Shown here: one piece after another, positions 1 to 9,081 of the stretch
Position numbering within the stretch: the first letter of the stretch is position 1
How the letters are laid out: each line of letters begins with the position of its first letter
Assembly (NCBI RefSeq): GCF_007991515.1
Contig: NZ_BJYM01000005.1
Span: forward strand, 62,001-126,000
DNA length: 64,000 nucleotides
Source: Oceanobacillus sojae
GTDB lineage: Bacteria; Bacillota; Bacilli; Bacillales; Amphibacillaceae
Direction: 5' to 3'
Notes under the pieces: model-generated
Told to the model about the DNA's origin: nothing
The model's input: only the letters and a program-made list of their open reading frames with translations
The model's database searches: none
Translations under genes and position numbers: made by a program

Positions 1-2
1 AA

Positions 3-590
3 ATGAAGCGAAATAAACAATGGATCATTATTTTTGGAACCTGTCTGCTATTATTATTAGCAGCATGTGGAAACAGTCCTGAAAATAAAAATAGCGGAGA
101 AAATTCAGGTATAAAAACACAGGAAAAAACAGATGCTTCTGCACATGAAGGGCATCATAAGTCCGGCTCCGGAGAAGTTCCTGAAAACTTGAAGAAAGCT
201 GAAAATCCAACCTATAAAGTCGGCAGTCATGCCATCATCGAAGCTGATCATATGGAAGGCATGAAAGGGGCTAAAGCAACGATTACAGGTGCTTATGATA
301 CAATCGCCTATACGGTAACATATAAACCAACTACCGGCGCAGAAGAAGTAAAAAATCACAAATGGGTTATTCAGGAAGAAATTAAAAATGCTGACGAAGC
401 TCCTTTAGAGCCAGGAACGGAGGTTGTATTGGAGGCTAATCATATGGATGGGATGAAAGGGGCAACAGCAACGATTGATTCAGCAGAAAAGACAACAGTC
501 TACATGGTTGACTTCGTCCCAACAACTGGTGGAGAAGAGATAAAGAATCATAAATGGGTAACAGAAAGTGAATTATCTCCTGTTGATTAA
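3..590 (+). CDS. ydhK: YdhK-like lipoprotein with two DUF1541 repeats
   Basis: Secreted, membrane-anchored lipoprotein of 195 residues. The N-terminus has a basic stretch, a hydrophobic segment and a lipobox ending LAAC near residue 22, followed by a low-complexity linker. Two similar domains follow (about residues 70-125 and 135-190), each with an H-M-(E/D)-G-M-K-G-A core and ending in KNHKW. This is the DUF1541 arrangement of B. subtilis YdhK. The His/Met-rich cores suggest metal binding, but that is inference. The window starts 2 bases before the ATG, so the ribosome binding site and promoter are not visible and a more upstream start cannot be excluded. Confidence 0.8.
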   Translation: MKRNKQWIIIFGTCLLLLLAACGNSPENKNSGENSGIKTQEKTDASAHEGHHKSGSGEVPENLKKAENPTYKVGSHAIIEADHMEGMKGAKATITGAYDTIAYTVTYKPTTGAEEVKNHKWVIQEEIKNADEAPLEPGTEVVLEANHMDGMKGATATIDSAEKTTVYMVDFVPTTGGEEIKNHKWVTESELSPVD

Positions 591-610
591 TCATTCTGGT
601 CATAAGAAAA

Positions 611-646
611 CGCAAATCAGATGAAATGTCTGATTTGCGCTTTTAT
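611..646. terminator. Bidirectional terminator between ydhK and dsdA
   Basis: Perfect 10-bp inverted repeat (612-621 with 629-638), 7-base loop, followed by GCTTTT on the plus strand and by an A-rich run upstream that reads as T on the minus strand. It lies between two convergent genes and can serve both. Confidence 0.75.
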
Positions 647-656
647 ATAGTTATAG

Positions 657-1994
657 CTATTTTGCATCAGGAATTATTTTATACTCCAACCCTTTCTGAT
701 ACTCCGCTTTTTTAATTTCATCTGGAACCATACTTCCACCGGTAGCCCAGATTAAATGCGTATCTTCTTCTGTTACTTTTGGGTAATTTTGAACGACATA
801 AGAAGGCCCCATTAATCCCGTAACTGCAGATGGCTCAAGATGAACCCCTTCTTCATCGGCCATCTCAGCAATAAGCCGGAACATTTGCTCATCACTCACC
901 GTATAGATTCCTTCTATCAGCGGCTCCATCACTTTTCCAACAAAACCGGATGGTCTTCCGACAGCTAGTCCATCAGCGGCAGTCCGGTTATCTAAACCAA
1001 AATCACTCACTGAAATCTCATTATGCATTCTCGTCATCATTCCAATAAGCATACAAGGAGAATGTGTCGGTTCTGCAAAATAACATTTTACAGCATCACC
1101 AAAGATAGCTTTCAAACCAAATGCGACACCACCAGGACCACCGCCAACACCACATGGTAAGTAAACATGCAGCGGTTTCTCCAGACTTACTTGAATCTCT
1201 TGTTCTTCCAGCTGCTTTTTCAAACGAATAGCCGCCACTGTATATCCCAGGAATAAGTCTTCTGAATTTTCATCATCAATAAAATAGCTTTGGGGATCAT
1301 TTTCTGCTTCTTTTCTTCCTTCCTCCACAGCCTTGCTATAATCTGATGGATGTTCAACTACCTGAACTCCCCGCTCTCTTAATAAATCCTTTTTCCATTT
1401 CTTTGCGTCCGCAGACATATGGACCACCACACGAAATCCAAGCTTAGCACTAATCACTCCAATACTCAGTCCCAAATTCCCTGTTGAACCTACAAGAATC
1501 GTATATTGCGAGAAAAATTCCCTGTACTTATCTTCTGCAATTTTACTGTAGTCATCCTTTTCCGATAATAGGTTATGCTCCAACAGTAATGTTTCTGCAT
1601 ATTTAAGTACTTCATAAATACCGCCTCTTGCTTTGATTGAACCGGAAATAGGTAAATGACTGTCCAGCTTGATGTATAAAGCCCCGGGAATTCTTTGTCC
1701 TGTAATCGTTTCCATTCTTTCTTTAATCTGATTTCCTTTTTTCAGTGGAGATTCAATAATTCCTCTTGTTTTTTCCGTCTCCGGATAAGCTTTGACGATA
1801 AATGGAGCAAAGCGTTTTAAGCGTTCCTCTGCATCTTGTATATCTTTTAATTGAAGCGGCTGTCCCTGGAAAGCTGTTTTGTTATCCTTCACATAAGGGT
1901 TACTCCAATAAAACGGTGTATAATTTATGACAGGACCCAGGTCCGGAAACTCACTAATCCATTTCTCCATCGTTTTCCCTTTTACGATTGTCAT
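657..1994 (-). CDS. dsdA: D-serine ammonia-lyase
   Basis: Pyridoxal-phosphate enzyme converting D-serine to pyruvate and ammonia. At 445 residues it has the usual DsdA length. The PLP lysine is K121 in SGSIKARGG, and the phosphate-binding glycine loop GSTGNLG lies around residues 169-175. A Gly-rich stretch ([12 protein letters not shown]) follows in the C-terminal half, and [13 protein letters not shown] is typical of the family. The ATG follows a GAGGTGACAG ribosome binding site. The gene is convergent with ydhK and probably transcribed alone; a TATAAT-like -10 sits near 2036-2041. It permits use or detoxification of D-serine. Confidence 0.93.
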   Translation of the reverse strand: MTIVKGKTMEKWISEFPDLGPVINYTPFYWSNPYVKDNKTAFQGQPLQLKDIQDAEERLKRFAPFIVKAYPETEKTRGIIESPLKKGNQIKERMETITGQRIPGALYIKLDSHLPISGSIKARGGIYEVLKYAETLLLEHNLLSEKDDYSKIAEDKYREFFSQYTILVGSTGNLGLSIGVISAKLGFRVVVHMSADAKKWKKDLLRERGVQVVEHPSDYSKAVEEGRKEAENDPQSYFIDDENSEDLFLGYTVAAIRLKKQLEEQEIQVSLEKPLHVYLPCGVGGGPGGVAFGLKAIFGDAVKCYFAEPTHSPCMLIGMMTRMHNEISVSDFGLDNRTAADGLAVGRPSGFVGKVMEPLIEGIYTVSDEQMFRLIAEMADEEGVHLEPSAVTGLMGPSYVVQNYPKVTEEDTHLIWATGGSMVPDEIKKAEYQKGLEYKIIPDAK

Positions 1995-2083
1995 TATTCT
2001 GTCACCTCTTCTTAAATTAGCACTGTTAAGTAAGATTATAACACTTTCATATGGAACAAATAACTTTCACGACGGAGATTCTA

Positions 2084-2653
2084 TTAAACTTCTTTCTTAC
2101 TCAGCCATTTTTCCCTGGGTAATTTCATATTAATAGAGTCAATCCACCTTCCTTCAAATTCCACTTCTTTTTCATCGATATTGTCCTTTACAAAGCCGAC
2201 TTTTTCATAAACATGCCGGGCTCTTGGATTGAAATCCAAAACACTTAAAGTCAATTGATTAAGTGTTGTGTTTTTAAATACGTAATCAATAATAAGCTGC
2301 GTTGCTTCCGTTCCTAAACCGCGATTCCTTCCCTTTGGACCCATAAGAATCCGGAAATTCATACTATGATTTGTTTCATCGTATAAATTGATTACTGCTT
2401 CACCTACTAAGATGCCCTGAGATTGATCAACAATGGCGAGATCCAAGCGGTCAGTTTGTGTATGTCTTGTACGGTACCAATCAAGAATGATTTCCGCTTC
2501 CTCCTCAAAATCAAAATCCATATCACTTCCGGTCAGCTTTAACACTTCGTAATCTGTTAAGCATTCTTTTATATAAGGAAAATCTTCTTCTTTAAAAGGT
2601 CTAAGTATAACTTTTTCACCTTCCAATACAGGTTTATGGCCTAAATCTATCAT
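2084..2653 (-). CDS. GNAT family N-acetyltransferase (RimJ/RimL type)
   Basis: Protein of 189 residues with the GNAT fold: an N-terminal LxxGEKVILRPFKEEDFP strand, and an acetyl-CoA loop region G(P)KGRNRGLGTEAT at about residues 128-142 (the Q/RxxGxG/A signature). The C-terminal half contains NPRARHVYEKVGF, as in RimJ/RimL-like enzymes that acetylate N-terminal or small-molecule amines. The substrate cannot be deduced. A strong GGGGAGAGGGG stretch precedes the ATG. It lies about 90 bp upstream of dsdA on the same strand, so co-transcription is possible. Confidence 0.85.
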   Translation of the reverse strand: MIDLGHKPVLEGEKVILRPFKEEDFPYIKECLTDYEVLKLTGSDMDFDFEEEAEIILDWYRTRHTQTDRLDLAIVDQSQGILVGEAVINLYDETNHSMNFRILMGPKGRNRGLGTEATQLIIDYVFKNTTLNQLTLSVLDFNPRARHVYEKVGFVKDNIDEKEVEFEGRWIDSINMKLPREKWLSKKEV

Positions 2654-2847
2654 TCTGGTTCCCCTCTCCCCTTTTTAATTAAGATACACGTATATGCTTC
2701 GAATTTTCAATTAATTAAATTTCTCTTGTATTCTACCACCGCTATTTCATAAAAACAAAGCTTCCTTCAACTGAAGTTTTCAGATCGTTCTCCATGACAA
2801 AATTTTGATATTTAAAGTATTTAAATATATACACAAATAATGTACGT

Positions 2848-2853
2848 TATAAT
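2848..2853 (+). promoter_or_regulatory. Putative -10 element of ucpA
   Basis: TATAAT 45 bases upstream of the ATG of the ucpA-like gene. No good -35 is visible at 17 bp, so the promoter is tentative. Confidence 0.4.
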
Positions 2854-2897
2854 AAAAGTGAGATTATTCTATTTACTACTAAATTGGAGGCGATTTC

Positions 2898-3695
2898 ATG
2901 AAAAAACTGGAAGGAAAAACTGCATTTATTACAGGAGCGGCGATGGGGCTCGGCGAAGGAATTGCACATGTTTATGCCAAGCATGGTGCTAACTTAATGA
3001 TTGTTGACGTTCATCCAAAGGTAGAAAAGGTTGCTAAAGAAATTATAAAAGAATACGATGTCGAAGTTGCCGCACAAATTGTAGATGTCACTGATGTGGA
3101 ATCGTGTAAAGCTGCTGCTGCAGAAACTGTAAACAAATTTGGTCAAATTGATATACTGGCAGCGATTGCTGGTGTATGTAAGTTAGGTGATTTCCTGGAA
3201 ATGAGTGATGCTGATCTTGATTTTCACATTGATGTAAATATCAAGGGCGTGTGGAATACAACCAAAGCAGTCCTGCCGCATATGCTTGAAAATGGCGGCG
3301 GCAGCATTGTGGTAATGTCTTCTGTAACAGGGGATATCGTTGCTGACCCCGGTGAAGTAGCATATGCCCTATCAAAAGCAGCATTAATAGGATTTACAAA
3401 ATCATTAGCGGTAGAATACGCGGCTAAAAATATTCGTGTGAATGCCATGCAATTAGGTTATGCCCGGACGCCAATGGCTGAGAGTATTGCAAAAACGTCC
3501 AATCCTGATGATCCAGAATCTGTTCTTACAGAGATGGCAGCCGCTATTCCAATGCGCCGGCTTGGGTTACCTAAAGAGGTTGGAGAGCTCGCAGCTTTTC
3601 TGGGAAGTGATGAATCCAGCTATATGACTGGCGGCCAGTATGTTATTGATGGTGGAAGCACGTTACCGGAATCTGTTTCGGCAGGCATAGAATAA
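2898..3695 (+). CDS. ucpA: UcpA-type short-chain dehydrogenase/reductase
   Basis: NAD(P)-dependent oxidoreductase of the classical SDR family, 265 residues. The cofactor motif TGAAMGLGEG is at residues 12-21, the catalytic Ser is in SSVTGD (141-146) and the catalytic pair is Y156/K160 in YALSK. Long stretches recall E. coli UcpA, such as FHIDVNIKGVWN and MAESIAKTSNPDDPES, so I assign it to that subfamily. The physiological substrate of UcpA is not established; a link to furfural tolerance is known in E. coli. One oddity is AIAGV where most SDRs have NNAG, so the usual structural Asn is absent. A GGAGG site precedes the ATG. Confidence 0.88.
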   Translation: MKKLEGKTAFITGAAMGLGEGIAHVYAKHGANLMIVDVHPKVEKVAKEIIKEYDVEVAAQIVDVTDVESCKAAAAETVNKFGQIDILAAIAGVCKLGDFLEMSDADLDFHIDVNIKGVWNTTKAVLPHMLENGGGSIVVMSSVTGDIVADPGEVAYALSKAALIGFTKSLAVEYAAKNIRVNAMQLGYARTPMAESIAKTSNPDDPESVLTEMAAAIPMRRLGLPKEVGELAAFLGSDESSYMTGGQYVIDGGSTLPESVSAGIE

Positions 3696-3710
3696 GGACA
3701 GGTACAGCCT

Positions 3711-3760
3711 GAAATAAACAAAGCACCTTGCCAGCGCTGACAAAGTGCTTTGTTTATTTC
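3711..3760. terminator. Convergent terminator, 16-bp perfect stem
   Basis: GAAATAAACAAAGCAC (3711-3726) pairs perfectly with 3745-3760, with an 18-base loop. It sits between the convergent ucpA gene and the small membrane protein gene, and the right arm covers the latter's stop codon. Confidence 0.75.
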
Positions 3761-4140
3761 TTAAAAGCTTTATAGATAAAGTAACCTATAATACCAATCA
3801 CTGCATAGACAGCAAAAAAGACAATAAATCCCCATAAACCCATAACCGCATCTGCAAATTCCATATTCCCCCGTTGTGTATAAGCCTGCTGAATCTCAAC
3901 TGCAAACACAAGGACGATCATCACGGTAAATGTGTAGAGAAATGCTAAAATAGCAATGCTCCACTTTATTTTTGACAGAATCTTAAATACAATATAGACA
4001 ATAAAGAACGTTACAATACCCAGGATGCCAAAAATCCAGAAATGCAATTCTTTATCTGTCATACCAGCCCCAAATGTACCGGCAATCGCATCATGAATAT
4101 CATTGATTAAATCCACTATTAACATAATTGCTTCTTTCAT
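3754..4140 (-). CDS. Small multi-pass membrane protein, unknown function
   Basis: Protein of 128 residues not matched to a named family. It has three clear hydrophobic segments at about residues 32-54, 61-82 and 100-123, with a short amphipathic N-terminus and a Lys-rich tail (YKAFKK). No catalytic motif is visible. The ATG is preceded by GGGAGGAAGCCC. It is a single gene, convergent with ucpA and sharing its terminator hairpin. Confidence 0.6.
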   Translation of the reverse strand: MKEAIMLIVDLINDIHDAIAGTFGAGMTDKELHFWIFGILGIVTFFIVYIVFKILSKIKWSIAILAFLYTFTVMIVLVFAVEIQQAYTQRGNMEFADAVMGLWGFIVFFAVYAVIGIIGYFIYKAFKK

Positions 4141-4180
4141 AGCGGGCTTCCTCCCTACCAGAAAATGTATATGTGTGCAT

Positions 4181-4263
4181 GTTCAAAAAGTCCGATAAAT
4201 AAAACCAAGAAGTTCAAGACGGAAGAGAAATCCGAAGTGTCGTTTTATTAGACTTTTTGCACA
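4181..4263. repeat. Short inverted-repeat element, MITE-like
   Basis: CAAAAAGTCCGATAAA (4184-4199) is matched in inverted orientation by 4244-4259 with 14 of 16 positions. The interior is about 44 bases. The element has no coding capacity. The form resembles short mobile or IS-end remnants, but only one copy is present here. Confidence 0.4.
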
Positions 4264-4638
4264 ACCTCTATAAGAATAGCCTACACGAAAACAAAAAATA
4301 AATCCTTCCTTATCTCTGAAAGATTATTCAGCATAAATACGGTAAGCCTTTTCTTCTTCAATCACTTACGTTTAAATTAAAAGTTATGTGTTGTATTTAT
4401 AAATATCTACTTTTTAATTACTTATCATATCTATATTTATTTGTTTTAACTTAGTTTTTGAAGATAATATTCATTTGGATAGATTATTTTATTTAAAATT
4501 GCGTTCCTTTATATGCTGATCCTCCAACTTTAGAAATAGGTTATTTGGGACGCATTTTGTTTTACTGTATTTGACTGATGAGAGCTATATATCTTTATAT
4601 TTTTCACCATCAATATTTTCCTGATTTTTATTGCAGAG

Positions 4639-4664
4639 GTTTACTATTTAATAAAATTGGGTAT
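4639..4664 (+). promoter_or_regulatory. Candidate sigma-B promoter for dps
   Basis: GTTTAC (4639-4644), a 14-base spacer and GGGTAT (4659-4664) match the sigma-B consensus GTTTAA-N12-15-GGGTAT except for one base. It points towards dps but lies about 280 bases upstream, which would give a long leader. In B. subtilis dps is a sigma-B gene; the assignment here is inference. Confidence 0.4.
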
Positions 4665-4947
4665 TAGTAATTTTAGGGGTATCTTTATTATTTTAATAAA
4701 TACCTTTCATGTGATTATATGGATACAAAACTGTAGCACAATTAAACAGTTTTTTAACAAAACGTACCTGATACTTAAGCATTAAATTACACGGCTATAT
4801 CTAGAATTACTGTATTGATTCAGTTACTCAATACTATCTTGCTAATAATTTTTGCAGCCAATTAAGGTACTCCCGCCTCTTTAGACATTCATCCGTTGAG
4901 GCTATCCAGAAAACATTGGAGGAAAAACATTTCAGGAGGGAAAGAAA

Positions 4948-5433
4948 ATGAGTACATTTAGAAAAGCACATTCAGAAAAATCCAGAGAACATATGATAGA
5001 ACTACTTAATCAGCAGGTAACCGACTTAACTGACCTTTTTATTCAGACAAAGCTGGCACATTGGAACGTCCGTGGACCACACTTCATTGCCTATCATGAA
5101 TTTTTCGATGACCTGGCCGGGGAAATTCCGGAATTAATTGACTCTCTTGCGGAGCAGGCTGCAAGCTTAGGCGGGTCTGCTGGAAAACCGGTACAATTTA
5201 TCGCATCAGAAACAAGACTTCCTGCCTGGGAACTTCAAAATACAAAAGATATTCTTGTACTTGAAAATCTGACTGAACGGTGGGCAATTGTGGCTAATAA
5301 TATCCGGGAAGCGGTTGAAATTTCGGCTGACGAGGATCCGGATACATCTGATTTATTTACTGAGGTATCCCGTAAGCTGGATAAAAGCCTCTGGTTTTTA
5401 GAATCTCATCTGACAGATGGAAGCTCAGAATAA
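4948..5433 (+). CDS. dps: Dps family ferritin-like DNA-binding/iron-storage protein
   Basis: Dodecameric mini-ferritin that oxidises Fe(II) with peroxide and protects DNA. It has 161 residues. The family signature HWNVRGPHFIAYHEFFDDLAGEI supplies the intersubunit ferroxidase ligands (H38, H50, D54, E58). The N-terminal tail contains several Lys/Arg residues, as in Dps proteins that bind DNA. AGGAGGG precedes the ATG. It is a monocistronic gene, followed by its own terminator. A sigma-B-like element far upstream suggests stress control. Confidence 0.93.
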   Translation: MSTFRKAHSEKSREHMIELLNQQVTDLTDLFIQTKLAHWNVRGPHFIAYHEFFDDLAGEIPELIDSLAEQAASLGGSAGKPVQFIASETRLPAWELQNTKDILVLENLTERWAIVANNIREAVEISADEDPDTSDLFTEVSRKLDKSLWFLESHLTDGSSE

Positions 5434-5528
5434 GTATGAAATACTAATAGCTCGGTCTTTGTAAAATAGCCAGGATTTTTCGTTTCTTATAATCCTTTAG
5501 TTATTTTCTAGAATCATGTTTCTTTAAT

Positions 5529-5576
5529 GAAATTAGCGACACTTCGTATTGAAGCATCGCTGATTTCGTTTTTTTA
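5529..5576 (+). terminator. dps terminator
   Basis: 11-bp stem (5529-5539 with 5557-5567, one G-T pair), followed by GTTTTTTTA. Confidence 0.75.
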
Positions 5577-5651
5577 TCATCTTTATTCTTGTAACATTAA
5601 CAATGTCATATTACAAATAGCTCAAGTAATTCCCTAGCTCCCTACATATTC

Positions 5652-6798
5652 TCAATAAACTCTTATCGCATTCCGTACCTCTTTCGCCTGGTATAAAGCT
5701 CGATCTGCACAGCCAAACCATTCAGAAACTTCCATTTCATCTATATATACCGCCATTCCAATGCTTGTTGTCAGATTCAAATCAGGAAGTTTTTTGATAT
5801 CTACTTTATTTAACTGTTCCTGTATTCTCCCGCAAATTTCTTCTGCTTCTTCCAGATCTATATCTTGAAAAATCAGACAAAATTCGTCTCCACCATAACG
5901 GTAAGGAGTATACTTTTCACTATTTTCTTTTAACACTCTTGAAAATTGGACAATACATTCATCGCCACTATAATGCCCCCATGTATCGTTAATTTTTTTG
6001 AAATTATCAATATCCACGATAGCCAGAATATACTTTTTATCCAAAGTACCTTCTATATTTTTCAAACTGCGCAGGAAAGCTATCCGATTATTGACCCCTG
6101 TCATTTCATCTATTTCCAGCTTTTTCTCTAAACGGAATCTTTCTAATTCCAACTGGATACTGGCAAGATTTTTTTCTCTGGTAGTGAATAAAAACCATAC
6201 AAATAAAAGAAAAAGCCAGGAGAATAACTAATCCAACTAAAAAATCACCTAATCTTAACGCATTGTTAAAAATAATACTTTTCTCCGTATCCCATACAAT
6301 AAATATTTCTGATACAGCAAAACCAATAAGACTTGCTGTTATTGTTACTGAGGTTACCTTATAGCACGTATAGGCAGTACTCAACATAATTGCAATCGCA
6401 AAAATAAAATAGCTCGATACAAATATCGTATGGATTGTAAATAAAATGAAAGCTACAGCAACTAAAAGAAGAGATATCGTATACATTTTCACCTGATGTG
6501 AGATACGCTGTGAACGCATGACAACAGTTCCGATGCCAATGCATATCAGGTTCACACCGCTTGGCACTGCAATATATCTCCAAATATAGATAGGAACGGA
6601 GGTACTTAAAAGATCTGTCTGGACAATCATGATGCTAAGGAGACATTCTATTATAAAGGCAAAGGCTACCAGCCATATTGATAATTTATAATGAAATCGG
6701 AGCCAGCCTTCATCTATTTTTGCATATACCTTTACAATTTCATCAATATTGGTCGCCTTTCTTACTTCCAGGTTTAACATCATTTTATTCTGTACCAT
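5652..6798 (-). pseudogene. Membrane-bound GGDEF diguanylate cyclase, split by a frameshift
   Basis: Two frames together make one protein. The 5' part (from an ATG at 6798, after GTGAGG) encodes about 200 residues with five or six membrane helices, an integral-membrane sensor region. The 3' part (to 5652) encodes a GGDEF domain with IDEMTGVNNR, DIDNFKKINDTWGH and RYGGDEF, all residues expected for c-di-GMP synthesis. No RxxD inhibitory site precedes GGDEF. The frames meet at a run of seven A (minus strand, 6169-6175). With six A the reading continues smoothly from HYQR into NLASIQLELERF. So the gene is broken, variable at this tract, rescued by slippage, or affected by a sequencing error. Confidence 0.8.
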
Positions 6799-7175
6799 AT
6801 TTTTCCTCACACTCTATTTATCTTTTTCTGCTATGAAACAGACACCTCGAACCTTCGTATATTTCATTAATATAAAATTTATCCTCCTTTTTTTCGCTTC
6901 ATGAAGTAATAAAAGCCTGTTTGATACTTTTTCCCTCAAAGAGAAAAATCAAATACAACATTGCATTTGTTCAAGTATATTTAAACATTCTTAAGAAATA
7001 TATCAGCACACAAAACGAACCTGAGTACTTCTGTATTTCTTTCCTTTTTCACAGGAATAAAACTGCCTCTATGCTTGTTCCATTGACAAGAAGAGACAGC
7101 TTCACAAAAAGTTTACTCATTTGTTGCTTTCAATATAGATACCCCTATTCTACCCGAAATCCCATAAACTATTAG
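6799..7175. other. Intergenic region, no feature seen
   Basis: About 380 AT-rich bases between the GGDEF gene and the VanZ-like gene. A plus-strand open frame at 6921-7175 has no ribosome binding site and no recognisable protein features. Confidence 0.5.
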
Positions 7176-7637
7176 TCAGATGGTACGCTTATCCTTAAGC
7201 CACCCTGTAAGCCTGGAAACAATGAAATAAATAATAATTCCTATACTCGTACCAGCACTATCAATCAAAACATCCCTTACCTCTCCTGATCTTCCAGGGA
7301 TATACAGCTGATGCACCTCATCTGTTATGGCATATAAAATGCATATCAACAGCGCAACCCCTGCACCTTGCTTCGCATTTACACCACTTCTTCTTAATCC
7401 GTTCAAAACGAGAATACCCAGCGTTAAGTAGGCAAAAAAATGCGCATTTTTTCTAACGATATGGTGCAGATCTTCAATGTTAAACTGGAATTGTGAAGCA
7501 AGTTTATCCAAGGTATTTACAATCATTTTTGTAATTCCTGAACTGAGTTCATTGGAAATTGCAGCTGGCTGATGTGATAAATAAAAAATAAGTGCCATCC
7601 AAAATATAACAGCAATCCAGGAGAGTGATTTGTACAT
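7176..7637 (-). CDS. VanZ-like family membrane protein
   Basis: Protein of 153 residues with the VanZ-like pattern: an N-terminal helix with IFYLSHQP, a second segment with KNAHFFAYLTLG, a third helix (ALLICILYAITDEVHQLYIPGRSGEVRDVLIDSAG), and a last hydrophobic helix. The DE-HQ...R-GE-D core is characteristic. VanZ confers low-level teicoplanin resistance, but most chromosomal VanZ-like proteins have no proven role. AAAGGAGACAG precedes the ATG. Confidence 0.85.
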   Translation of the reverse strand: MYKSLSWIAVIFWMALIFYLSHQPAAISNELSSGITKMIVNTLDKLASQFQFNIEDLHHIVRKNAHFFAYLTLGILVLNGLRRSGVNAKQGAGVALLICILYAITDEVHQLYIPGRSGEVRDVLIDSAGTSIGIIIYFIVSRLTGWLKDKRTI

Positions 7638-7692
7638 GTAACTGTCTCCTTTTGTATATTTTTATATGTAGATATACACAGCAGAACATAGC

Positions 7693-7713
7693 TATAGTGT
7701 ATTTATCACTATA
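7693..7713. promoter_or_regulatory. Palindrome upstream of the VanZ-like gene, possible operator
   Basis: TATAGTG - 7 bases - CACTATA, about 55-75 bases upstream of the ATG on the minus strand, where a promoter would be expected. No known regulator consensus was recognised. Confidence 0.3.
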
Positions 7714-8100
7714 CAACTGCGTGTGTCAGCTTCTTTTTTGTTTACTGACTAAGCCCTCTCCTAATAATTGGATAAACCCAGTTTACTATACTATTACAAG
7801 CTAAAGTGAAATATTTATTATAATTGACATTATACGCTATTAATCCATATATCGCCTTGCAGTTCTATTAAAATTTTTTTCATTTTTGTTTCTATCTAAG
7901 TTTGCTTCATAGAACAATTGTATAAAAAACATGAAACAAAAAAATATGAAAAAGGAGACAAGAAAATCCCCTTTCAAAGTACTAGCTTAGCTTTTCCAAT
8001 TCTATTTTAACAATCTATCTTTTTTTGCTAAGCTGGTTACTTCTTCTATAATATGTTCCCATTGCGGTAAAACATTTTAAATGCAATAACTAACACACAC

Positions 8101-8147
8101 TAAAAGGAATAAAGAGAGGAGAATGCCCCATTTCTTTATTCCTTTTA
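8101..8147 (-). terminator. Probable terminator of the PTS/aldolase operon
   Basis: 14-bp perfect stem (8101-8114 with 8134-8147) located about 70 bases after the aldolase stop codon. The stem is AT-rich and no clean T-run follows, so efficiency is uncertain. Confidence 0.45.
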
Positions 8148-8216
8148 TGTGTATACCTATTCTACTTCTATGTTGGTATAAGGCATTTATAATTTTATTT
8201 CATGACTGATGAAAAT

Positions 8217-9080
8217 TTAACCATATAAGGCTGCTTTCCCTGCCGTATTGAAGATATTCATTTTATGTTCAACAACTTCTTTCACCTTATTCATACATGA
8301 GGGATATATTTGATTCGGCTCATATAGGCCATTATTTGATAATACGATTCTCATCTGATTAAAAAATGCGCTTTTAATATCACTTGATATATTGATCTTT
8401 GCAATCCCTAACAAAACGGCTTTTTTAAGTTCTTCGTCTGTATTGCCGCTACCGCCATGAAGAACGAGAGGTATCTTTATTTTAGAGCTAATTTCTTCTA
8501 ACAATTTAATGTTTAAACATGGGCGCTTTCCTTTTGGATATAAACCATGTGCTGTTCCAATAGCAACTGCAAAGCTATCAATATTTGTTTTCTCTACAAA
8601 GTCAATTGCTTCAATTGGATTAGTATAGATAATTTCGCTTGAACTTGTTTCAGCACTATTTCCTGTATTACCAATTGTACCTAATTCTCCCTCAACTGAT
8701 ATATTCAAACTTTTCATAAGTTGAACAACGTTTTGAGTTTCAATCACATTTTGATTATATTCCATTAGTGAACCATCAAACATTACAGAAGTGAATCCAG
8801 CTTGGACAGCTTTCATAACTTCATCAATTGTTCTACCATGATCAAGATGAATGACAACAGGAACTTTAGCGCCTTGAGCGTACTCTTTTATGGTTGCCAT
8901 CCATTCAAGTCCCATATAAGCTAATTCATCTGGATGAATTTCAATAATAACTGGAGCATTTAATTCTTCAGATTTTTTTATAACGGCTTTTAACATTTCA
9001 AGACTGCTAATATTGAATGCAGGTACAGCGAATTGGTTTTTTCTTGCAACTTGTAAAACATCTCTCATGTTATAAATCAT
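8217..9080 (-). CDS. Class II ketose-bisphosphate aldolase (GatY/KbaY/FbaA family)
   Basis: Zinc aldolase of 287 residues that would cleave a ketose 1-phosphate or 1,6-bisphosphate into dihydroxyacetone phosphate and an aldehyde. Family residues are visible: D80/H81 in HLDHG, E130/E132 in VEGELG, H178 in GTAHG and H208 in LHGGSG. It resembles the tagatose-bisphosphate aldolase group at least as much as glycolytic Fba, which is usually encoded elsewhere. It is the last gene of the PTS operon, 1 base after the EIIBC stop. That position suggests it cleaves the phosphorylated product of that transporter. The sugar is unknown. Confidence 0.85.
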   Translation of the reverse strand: MIYNMRDVLQVARKNQFAVPAFNISSLEMLKAVIKKSEELNAPVIIEIHPDELAYMGLEWMATIKEYAQGAKVPVVIHLDHGRTIDEVMKAVQAGFTSVMFDGSLMEYNQNVIETQNVVQLMKSLNISVEGELGTIGNTGNSAETSSSEIIYTNPIEAIDFVEKTNIDSFAVAIGTAHGLYPKGKRPCLNIKLLEEISSKIKIPLVLHGGSGNTDEELKKAVLLGIAKINISSDIKSAFFNQMRIVLSNNGLYEPNQIYPSCMNKVKEVVEHKMNIFNTAGKAALYG

Positions 9081-9081
9081 A

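Larger units (their letters stand above)
4141..4947. other. Long AT-rich intergenic region upstream of dps
   Basis: 807 bases without a convincing gene. It holds an 80-bp inverted-repeat element near its left end (4181-4263) and a sigma-B-like promoter candidate (4639-4664). The rest is AT-rich sequence with no long open frame on either strand. Confidence 0.6.
7638..8216. other. Intergenic region upstream of the VanZ-like gene
   Basis: About 580 AT-rich bases. It holds a 21-bp palindrome (7693-7713) and a hairpin at 8101-8147 downstream of the aldolase gene. No open frame of interest was seen. Confidence 0.5.

Noticed and set aside
6921..7175. Plus-strand open frame of 84 codons
   Set aside because: No ribosome binding site, no recognisable family, and composition like neighbouring non-coding DNA.
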